A stretch of DNA of 64,000 bases. Origin: Lagopus muta. Its lineage: Eukaryota > Chordata > Aves > Galliformes > Phasianidae. Where the stretch lies: the NCBI RefSeq assembly GCF_023343835.1, contig NC_064447.1, forward strand, positions 5,410,001 to 5,474,000, in the 5' to 3' direction. A model generated the notes under the pieces. It worked only from the letters and a program-made list of their open reading frames with translations, made no database searches and was not told the DNA's origin. Below, piece by piece: positions 38,184-46,600 of the stretch. The translations under genes were made by a program, and so were the position numbers. Each line of letters starts with the position of its first letter. Position 1 is the stretch's first letter.

Positions 38184-38779
38184 AAACATGCTTGGTATGT
38201 GAAGACTGGCCATAAAGCAACACAAGGATGTTTGTTTTTTATCACAATTCAGCCTGACCCATAAAGTAAATTGCGTGTCTTAGGAACAAAATGACATAAA
38301 CCTACGTTAATTCCACTTTAAGCATCTCTAGAAGCATAAAGGAGCTTGATATTGGCCAATACCCTCAGAGTGCATTGTCTGCTCGTAAGACTAGTACAGA
38401 AGAAACCGAGAAAGGATTCTTGGAACCGATGCAGCCGACAAGCAACACCATTAGAAAATCCAGTTACTGAGAACTGCAGAGCTAACTTACATTGTAGATG
38501 TTAAGTAACCTTGACTCAGTGGACTCCTAATTTAGGGCTGCATCAAAACAAAACAAAATGCAAACAGTCAAATAATTTACAACTAGCAGGACAGTAAATT
38601 ATGTATCTATTGATATCTAGCTTATATCAGCATCTCCAGCTCTAGAATAGGGAATTACATACTTGCACTGGTATCATGCTTGTGCTAAAATTACGATACA
38701 GCAACAAGCTCAGTTTCCCTCTTGGCCTAAGAGCTTATTTGAGGCACAAATTCAGGTGTAAATCTCTTCTCTCTTTGGG

Positions 38780-39589
38780 ATGAAAGGAGAGGATGGGATG
38801 CATCACTACAGTCCTTCTCTCTTACCCTTGTCACTCGAATCCACTGTCATCCTCATCCCAGCCACACGTGAGGCCCAAGGAGGCCCCCAGGAGGCCAGCA
38901 GTCACTATGTGCTGCCAGGCCTTCTGCTGGAGACAAGGTGCTGGAGAAGTGCTGCCTCACTGCTCGTTCCCCGCCAGGCTGCTCTTGTAAGAGTGCCAGC
39001 TGAAGTCATCCTCCTCCCTTGCTCTGACACACATTCAGTCATCTTCCCCCAGCTCTCCTTGCTGGGCCGAGGAAACTTCCTCACTGACCGTTCCTCCTGC
39101 ACCAAAGCAAAGCCTGCGTTTCCCTGGCAGCCCTGGGAAACTACAGCTCCCACAGTGCTGCGCAGTGCTGCAGCCAGAGCCCGGCTGTGCCCTCAGAGCT
39201 ATGTGCTGGCTCGTGACCACGGACAGGAGGTTCCCTGCTCCCAGCACGCAAGGGCATTTACTGCATCAGGTGCTGTGTGGTTGGAGCCAGGTATCTGTGG
39301 AGCCCCAGGTATTTCACAGGGGGCACAGAGAGTGGGAAGCACCACATGCTGGCTCACACAGCAGCATCTATTGCGAGCCACGGCTTGCCCTGCACGTGGG
39401 CTGCAGGGAGCGTTTGCTGTGACTGAAAGCACGGCTGGAGCAGCTAGGCATGAGCATGTATTATGAAGAGGTGCTCTGAAGAAACGCTTTGAGCGGGCAC
39501 AAAGGAATCCTGTCTTACATCCACCTGTCGGGATGCTTTCTGATACAAAGTGAATGATAAGTAAGATATAAAAGTGGGGCAAAAAGAGT
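38780..39589. promoter_or_regulatory. CpG-island shore upstream of HAPSTR1
   Basis: G+C rises here ahead of the island. It contains a 228-codon plus-strand open frame (38780-39466) with no recognisable family; I treat it as chance in GC-rich DNA. The notable element is the ZNF143-type site listed separately. Confidence 0.5.
39139..39163 (+). promoter_or_regulatory. ZNF143/THAP11 (SBS-type) binding motif
   Basis: Contains ACTACAGCTCCCACAGTGC followed by TGCGC, a near-consensus match to the long ZNF143/THAP11 site (ACTACANNTCCCANNRTGC plus a YGCG-type extension). Such sites occur mostly in proximal promoters, often bidirectional ones. This one lies about 1.1 kb upstream of the likely HAPSTR1 start, so it may mark an alternative or divergent start. 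Confidence 0.75.
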
Positions 39590-40117
39590 CAGAAGGGTGC
39601 GAGGCTCCACGCATCCCACCCGGCCCACACCACACAGCCAGGCCTGGAGGCACCGCGACGCGGCCGGCCGGCGGCCATGTTCCCGCCGGGCAGGGGCAGC
39701 CATCCGGCGGCGCAGATCTGCCCCTTCGCCGGGTCGGGACGCGGCCAGCTGACAATTACAGTCTTCGCCCCATCCCCCCCTGCGTATCAATAGCTGGGGA
39801 AACCCGAGGCGGGGCACCGTCTCACCCCGCCCCACCGTCGATATGGCAAGAGCAACAAAACCGCCCTGCCCTAACCGCGCAGTCGCATCTTCGCCTCAGG
39901 CCCTCCGCCGGCGCGCGGACCCGGCGCGAGGAGGCGAGGGGCGGCGAGGGGCGGCGGCGGGCGGGGCCGCCTCGGGGCCGTGCCTCACGCCAGGGGGAGT
40001 GGCGAGGCAGCGCCGAGGCGGCGGGGGAGGGCAGCGCGCCTGCGCCGCGCGGCTGGCAACGTCTGCGCACGAGTCGGTGACGACACGAGCCGTCTGCCGC
40101 TCGGCCCCGCCCCCCCG

Positions 40118-40140
40118 TGACGTAATGCCGGATTGACGTG
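40118..40140 (+). promoter_or_regulatory. HAPSTR1: Tandem CRE/ATF-type half sites
   Basis: TGACGTAA at 40118-40125 and TGACGTG at 40134-40140, 16 bp apart start to start, immediately after a GC box. The first is one base off the full CREB/ATF palindrome. They lie about 150 bp upstream of the likely start, the usual place for functional CREs. Binding is inference. Confidence 0.65.
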
Positions 40141-40164
40141 CGTGAGAACCAGTGCCGCGCAGCG

Positions 40165-40183
40165 CCGCCGTTCAAACCGGCGG
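40165..40183. promoter_or_regulatory. HAPSTR1: CHR-like motif within a GC-armed inverted repeat
   Basis: CCGCCGTTCAAACCGGCGG has perfect 6-bp arms around a 7-base centre. The centre contains TTCAAA, the complement of the CHR element TTTGAA used by the DREAM/MuvB cell-cycle complexes. A GC-rich CDE-like flank is present on either side. It is a candidate cell-cycle element only. Confidence 0.45.
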
Positions 40184-40259
40184 TGCCGGGGCAGGGGCGT
40201 CCAACGGCGCTGCGGGGCGGGGTTGAGCGGCTGCGCGTTCCCGGGCGGTTCCGCCGGGC

Positions 40260-40300
40260 TTTTATTGCGCTCGGGGCGGCGCCGTCGTTTAGTGTGTTTG
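40260..40300 (+). promoter_or_regulatory. HAPSTR1: Probable HAPSTR1 core promoter and start-site area
   Basis: A TTTTAT stretch at 40260-40265 is the only AT-rich, TATA-like sequence in the island. About 25-30 bp further, around GTCGTTTAGTG (40283-40293), a start would be expected. CpG-island promoters usually start at several dispersed positions, so this is a guess at the centre of the cluster. Confidence 0.4.
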
Positions 40301-40333
40301 GAACGGAGGGACGGGCCGGCTGAGCCCGGCGGC

Positions 40334-40348
40334 ATGGGGGTGAGGTAG
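40334..40348 (+). other. HAPSTR1: Short upstream ORF in the HAPSTR1 5' leader
   Basis: An ATG at 40334 opens a frame of four codons (Met-Gly-Val-Arg) closed by TAG at 40346-40348, about 100 nt ahead of the main ATG. Its context (GGCATGG) has G at both -3 and +4. If transcription starts upstream of it, this is a minimal uORF that allows re-initiation. Whether it is in the mRNA depends on the true start site. Confidence 0.5.
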
Positions 40349-40448
40349 GGCCGGGCCGGCGAAGGAGGAGGAAGAAAAAGGGGTAGTGCGGCCGTTCGGC
40401 GGAGCCAGGCCTGCGAGGAGGCGGAGAGGTCGCAGAGCCGGCCGGAGG

Positions 40449-40668
40449 ATGGAGGACAAGAAGGAGGAAGGAGAGGCGGAGATCCAGGAGCACGGGCCCG
40501 AGCACTGGTTCAGCAAGTGGGAGCGGCAGTGTCTCGCCGAGGCCGAGCAGGAGGAGGCGCTGGCGCCGGAGCTGCAGGACGAGGCGGCGGCGCAGCCCGA
40601 GCACAAGCAGCAGAAACTGTGGCACCTCTTCCAGAACTCGGCCACCGCCGTGGCCCAGCTGTACAAGG
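40449..40668 (+). CDS. HAPSTR1: HAPSTR1 coding exon 1 (residues 1-73 plus first base of codon 74)
   Basis: Encodes the acidic N-terminus (MEDKKEEGEA) and the first copy of the internal repeat, LWHLFQNSATAVAQLYK. It ends AAG-G before the donor gtgagc. The composition is GC-rich because it lies in the CpG island. The open frame continues past the donor through intron 1 to a TGA at 41217-41219. Confidence 0.96.
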
Positions 40669-43600
40669 GTGAGCGGCTGGGGGGGGAGGGGGGGAAAAGG
40701 CGGGGGACGTCGGGGCCCGGCCCGGGGGCGGCGGCGGTGCGGAGCCGCTGGGCGGGGTGCGAGCGGGGCCGCGGCCCCACAAAGGGGATGTGGCGGCGGG
40801 ACGGCCCGGGCAGGGCGAGGAGAGGGCTTCCGGCCTGGAGGCTCTGCGCCCGTCCATGGAGGCGGACGGGAAAACAAAATGGCGTGAGGGCGGCCGAGGA
40901 ACGTCGCCCTTCGTGGCCGCCGGCGGAAGGCTCGGCCCGGGATGGCGGCGCGGGGAGCCGCCGGGAGAAGCCTGCGGAGCCGCCGCTGCGGGGGGCCGGG
41001 CGGGAGGGGGCAGGGCGGCGGGCCGAGCTCTGCGGAGGTGAGCCGCGGGCGGGGCGGGGAGCGGACGGACGGCCGTGCCGGCGGCGGCTGCCGCCCAGCC
41101 CGGGGAAGAAGCGCCCACAAAATGGCGAAGTGCGGGGCCGGCCCCATTGTGCGGCGGGGGCTGCGGGCGGGGGCACGGCTCGGCGCTTCCCCGAGCGGCC
41201 CCGGGAGCCGCCGCCGTGACCTGAGCCCCCCCGGCGGCCGGCCGCCCTTCCCGGTCCCGCTGCCGAGCCGCCTTCGGGAGGTGGAACAAAATGGCGAAAC
41301 CTAACATGGCCGTTCGGAGTTAGCGACTCCAAAATAAACAGCGTGTGTCCTTCCCTCCCTGCAGACCGGGTGTGCCAGCAGCCGGGGCTCTCCCTTTGGG
41401 TCCCTTTCCAGAACGCGGCCACTGCGGTCACCAACCTCTACAAAGGTAAGGGGCTGCTGCCCGTGGCCCTCCCCACTGAGCCGGGCCCGCTCGGCCTCCT
41501 GCCTCGGCTTACTCATAAGCGGGGCCTGCTAATGTCTCTTATTCACCCTGATAAAATCTAACCCGAGACTGCTTCCTGAATCTTGAGAGTTTTCCCTGTG
41601 CCGTTTTAGCTGACAGCAGTTGAATCTTTTCTGTTGCCTCATGTCAGTGACTAACAACTTAAAGGCTGTTCTGTTCTGAGACCCTTGAAAGAGGATGTTC
41701 TTAGTGTGCCTCTCATGATTCAAGGGAAGATTGCAAGAGCTTCTGCAGGACTTCAGTGTCCTCCATAGCTTTAATTTCGTTGTGTATTAAATGCTGGGAT
41801 GTCAGTATAATGTGTGTGCATCTTCACTGAAGTGTAGGTTGGCTTTAGTGTTTGCAGAACTCTGCATATAGGTTTAAAAAAAAAAAAAAAACTTTGTTCT
41901 TGTGCCACTGAGGCACTTTCAGTGAGCCTTGCAGAAGATTCCCACTTTGTTAAGCACCTCATTGTCATTCACTCTTCATTAGGGTGATGGTAAAAGGGTG
42001 ATCCTAGCCAAAGCTTGTGCTCCTTGTGCTTATGGCTGTTCTGTTGTGCTGTTTGACTCCATCTGTTAAGATCTGTTTTTAGACTCTGGTGTTCCTTAGA
42101 TTGGTACAAGAGTTCCTTGCTTCAGAAGGATTGTTCAATACTTGTATGAGCAGAGAATGAATTCAGCAAAGTGTGAATTTGTTATTACTGCCTTCCATTA
42201 CTAGGAAGAAACTCAAACTTTTGAGTTTCAAATTGGCTGTTTTTCTTTAAGTTCTGGAAGTGTTTTTCTTGGTCTGTATAGCATGGCACACGGAATACCC
42301 TGGAAGTTTTTCATTTGTCTTGAATTTCCTGGTTTGTGGGATTTGCTAGAGCTTAGCATGTTTCTGCCTCATTGGGTTTCTGAGGGATGTGGAGGAAGCA
42401 ATAAGGAAATGTAGATAAATAGCCCTCACTAGCAGTGACCATCTCTCCTGCAGGAAGTGTGTATGACTATTCTGTATGTGTTGTGAGTTGTGTAAAGGGG
42501 CAGCCCATCATGTAATGGGCTAATGCCCATCCTGAGGGACAGAGCTGCTCAAACATGGACAGGCTCCATTGTCTCTTGAGCATGGTGCTGGAGGAGCAGC
42601 AGGTAGTAAATTATCTAGAATTATTAGTTTGTTGCAAATGATGTCCTTTCCAATGTCCTTGCTACAGCCTTAATTTTTGCTTAAATTACTTGTGTTATAA
42701 GTAATCAAGTTAAATGAGACCTATTTTTCTGCAATAATGTGGTTAAGAGAAGAATATGTAGTTTCTCAGTGATCAGGGAAACTAGAATTAAAATAGCATG
42801 CTGTCTTCAGGCAGATATCATGTAATACTTCACAAAGGAGTATCTGAAACTTCTCTTAAACAGAATTAAGTGCTTAGTTACTCAAAACTGCAGTCTTCCT
42901 TTCAGTCCTCACTTGATTCCCAGTTGAGTAAGTCCCCTTAAAAGGTAGGAGAATATGCCTAGGATCATCTAGACCATGGTGTACCTTGCAAGTAAAGAGT
43001 CCATTAATGTGAATTTGCCTCGAGTAATAAACAGAAAATTACTCTTTAAAAACCTTCTGTGGCTCCTTCACACACTCAGTAATAGTTATTTCAAAGGAAT
43101 TCTGACAAAACATTGAAGTGCTAGGTACTGTGAACTAAATGTTACCTACTTTCTCTTGCCCCAGTGGGTTTCTGGTTTGATAACTTCAAGGCATCAAAGC
43201 CTTTAATGGGAGCAATGTAAGAAACTGCGTGTAGGGCAGATAGTGTGATTGCATGTATATTAGCATTTTCTTCAGAATAAATTGTTATTGTACCATGATC
43301 TGAAGAGCATCTGGATTGTGGATTTCTGTTTTCACTTAAAGAAGTGAATGTCTGCTTTGTAAGGGTTTTAGTTATTTTGATGATTTTGTGAGCCCACGGT
43401 TTACCTTATTGAAAAATGTAACTTTCTGGTAATATTAGTATTTGTAATTGTGAAATGTAGGCAGCTTGACTGCTTGTGTATCTTCTCAGTCTGACTTTGT
43501 GAACAAAGCAGTTGTAGGTTTTAATGCCTGGTCTTTCCTAGGGTAATGGTGCTTGAAATTTGCCTAGGGTATGTTGACAGTCAGTGGCTGCCTTCATAAC

Positions 43601-46600
43601 TGACCTTAGTTAGCCCCTTGTCAAGTGTTCTTGTACACAAGGAGAGCAGGCTTGTTGATGTAGAGCTGGGCTCTTCATCTCTCAGGGTTTTCTCAAGGTA
43701 TTTCAGGAAGGGATTAAAGGACTGTTGTCAGCTTCCAGACTAGCTCTGAGGAGTTTGGGTAGCTCTTGCCCTACTGCACTGGAGTCAGAGATAGTATGGA
43801 GTTAAGTGCCTGGAGGAATAATCTGTCAAGTTGCCAATGCTTCGACAGGAATTAGCTTTTGTAGACCTTTCAGTCCTTTGGTTACAAAGCAGCATAAGAA
43901 AGTACTATAAAACAGAGTGCATGAAGGTAATGTTAGCATACTAAACATACTTTGTGTGGTTGTGTGATCCAGTATTTCCTTCCTTGGTAAGTTGTGCTAT
44001 GTTTGAAATGCTGTTATGTGGTAGTTTTTTAGCACTCCTTTATGGGCCATCCAGTGGTGCCTTACAGTAATGTCCAAGATTGGCACTTAAGTGGTTATTC
44101 TTGTTCTTGTGTGTGAGAAATAGATTAGATGTGTATGTCTCTGTTTATCTGTAAGCCAATATCTTGGACAGCTGTTCATAAATCTCAACATTATTTTGAG
44201 GAAATGGCTTTTATGTTGGACTTCATTAGTAAAGGAAGAATTCAAAAGCAGCTTCTTCTGTCTTTAAGTTTAAAAACAAATCTGGAAGTCAAGTGAATTG
44301 AGTTGGAGTGGGTGCTGTTTTAACTTTGAATGGAGTGAGAGCTAACATGGCAGTGGTTTTCATGGCAAACAAGATAACATACCTGAGTAAAGAAAATGAT
44401 TTGTCCCATCTGTTCTCTGAAATTTGCTGATAGTACTTCTTCAACTGGTAGCCAAGAACTTGCTGAAGTTTGAGGACAATGTAATACAAATAAATAGTGC
44501 TTGTTAGAAGTGGAGTTAACTGTTGTGCGCAGATGACTGATAGCATCAGTGAAGAATAAAACTGTGTTTTGTAGCAGGGATAATAGTAAGTAATACCTAT
44601 TCAAAGCTTTTGTATATCAAACTTGTAATGGATTCCTAAATGAGGAAGGAAAATCTTGGGTAATATATTTACAAAAGAAGCCTAACTGAAGGATGTCGGA
44701 AATGCTGTTCTATCTAGGTTCAAAACTATGGCCTCCTGTCAATTTCCTCTATGTGAAATCTGGAGTAAGCTTGTACTCTAAAGAAATGGGAATCTTCTGA
44801 AAATTGTGCATCTGCTAGCAGTGAGAAAATGAGTTAATTCTTTTATGTGGAATTTCCTAACTCTGCTGATGTACTTTAGGAGTGCATGGAAAGTTGAAGT
44901 GTGCTGCTGTTCATTAAGCAAATGCATGTCTGCTGATTTAAGTACCTGTCTCAGACTGACCAGCTCAAAGGATGCTTCTGATGTTAATACAGTATGGTCT
45001 CAGTGTTCTATTGCCAACCTCAGGTATAGCGAATAAATGCTATTGCTGAGGAATTTAAATTCTGACTTGTAAAGATGTAGGGGGAGGAAAAGGAACTAAT
45101 CAACTCCTTTTAATTAATACTTAGTTGTAATGACTCATTTTCACTGCTACAGACTAGGTGCTGTATTACAGTAACCTGTAGAAGACGCTTATTTCTTTTG
45201 GCTGAAAGAAAATCATATCGGTGTGTACCATACTATATATTGTTTTGTTCCATCTGTAATATTTGCTAAGAATACTTTTCTGTCTTCTTGCAGAAAGTGT
45301 GGATGCCCATCAGAGAAGCTTTGATGTAGGAATTCAGATTGGCTATCAACGTCGGAACAAGGATGTGTTAGCTTGGGTTAAAAAACGCAGAAGAACTATT
45401 CGTAGAGAAGACTTGATCAGCTTCCTATGTGGAAAAGTTCCTCCTCCAAGAAATTCTAGAGCTCCTCCAAGACTGACTGTAGTATCCCCTAACCGAGCTA
45501 CTTCAACAGAAACTAGCTCATCTGTAGAGACTGATTTGCAACCCTTCCGTGAAGCCATAGCTCTGCATGGTAACAGTAATTTTTCAATACTACTTGGCTA
45601 AAACTGGGTGGGGGTTCATGAAGCATGTCTTCCTCTTATGCTTTGGATTTTGGTCACTGATATCTTTGTCATGTACTCAGTGTTCCAGTTGAAGGTGCCC
45701 ACCTAATTCTCTAAGAGCTTTCTGTATGTGTAAGATTTGCTAGATACTAAAAAGCTGTGTGGTCAAATATGAGTGAGGTGCTTTGTGGAAAGAGTTCATG
45801 GCTGCAGAATGTAATACATCTGAAACTCAAAGTATCAACTTAGAGTATTTCTGAAGCATGAAGAGATGATATTTGTATCAATGCTAAAATAAATACAATT
45901 GTTGGGAAGTGATAATACTATACTTGCACCTAGTTAAGTGTTAACTAGTAGTAAGTAACTAACAGATTTATGTGGGGTAGAGGAAGGAATTGACAGTTTG
46001 AAACTATATGTCTTAGTGCCCTTGTTTTTTGGTGCAAGGATAATAGTGTGGTATTCTGCTCCAGCAAGTGCATGGAGAGGGATATTGTAGGTTCCCTTCA
46101 CTGCAGGAGTCCTGTTCAGCTCTGATTCCTAGTTCACTTCTTAAAAACGTACCCCAAGTTGATCCATAGTGGATTTCCTTGCTGTTGTCAATAGTGCTGG
46201 TGTAGCTTTTTAAGAGTTACAAACTCTCAGCAGCTAATTCTGCTTTGAACTTCCATTCAACAAGTGAAAAAGAAAATGGTCGTGAGGTGAAAAGCAGCTC
46301 ACCTTTGGATTTTATTATGCCTTGCAAAATTTCTAAAGGGTAGCAGATACTTTGAGCTAATAATGAGCTGTTTATGGAGACTTAAAGATAAAACTGTCTG
46401 GAAATATCTGTGAAAAATAAATGAAAACATTACCATATTACTTTTGGTAGGGAATAGGATTTAAGTAGTTAAGTGCATTCCTTAAAATGCAGTCTTTGCC
46501 TCTGCTCTGCTGTGGCAGTTTTTCAAGATGAATAAGCCCTACACTGTTACCAGAATTAGGCTGTCACTTAGACATGTTACTGGCTGCTCTGTTGCCACTT

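Larger units (their letters stand above)
28474..38779. other. 10-kb intergenic stretch, no gene or recognisable transposon
   Basis: AT-rich, unique-looking DNA. Simple repeats are limited to an (ATTT)4 at 37865-37883 and an A-run plus (AG)n at 38157-38183. I recognise no CR1 tail, mariner end or protein-coding exon. On the plus strand from about 37 to 38.5 kb several lines show A above T and C above G, the reverse of the pattern downstream of the HAPSTR1 promoter. The lack of repeats may mean old, constrained non-coding DNA, but this cannot be shown without alignment. Confidence 0.5.
39590..41330. promoter_or_regulatory. HAPSTR1: HAPSTR1 CpG-island promoter
   Basis: About 1.7 kb of very GC-rich, CpG-dense DNA spanning the upstream promoter, the 5' UTR, exon 1 and nearly all of intron 1. 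It contains GC boxes (CCCCGCCCCCCC at 40105-40116; GGGGCGGGG at 40214-40222), tandem CRE-like sites, NRF1-like TGCGCA/TGCGCC stretches near 40040-40070, and YY1-type motifs. This is the architecture of a broad, ubiquitously active housekeeping promoter, which fits HAPSTR1. The long open frames on the minus strand here (441, 381 and 265 codons) are products of base composition. Confidence 0.93.
40669..41364 (+). other. HAPSTR1: HAPSTR1 intron 1, GC-rich, with YY1-type motifs
   Basis: 696 bp between gtgagc and a pyrimidine-rich ccctgcag acceptor. It lies almost wholly within the CpG island. It begins with a strong G-run cluster (40679-40715) and holds three identical ACAAAATGGCG motifs plus a related AACATGGCCG, all on the plus strand, so it is probably regulatory DNA. 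The exon 1 frame stays open for 183 further codons. Confidence 0.9.

Noticed and set aside
38780..39466. 228-codon plus-strand open frame upstream of the CpG island
   Set aside because: No recognisable domain, no splice context, GC-driven, and it contains the ZNF143-type regulatory motif. Shorter overlapping frames exist on the other strand.
39822..41434. Minus-strand open frames of 441, 381 and 265 codons across the HAPSTR1 CpG island
   Set aside because: They lie antisense to exon 1 and intron 1, are dominated by Arg, Pro, Ala and Gly, overlap one another in several frames, and arise because GC-rich DNA has few stop codons. No family resemblance.
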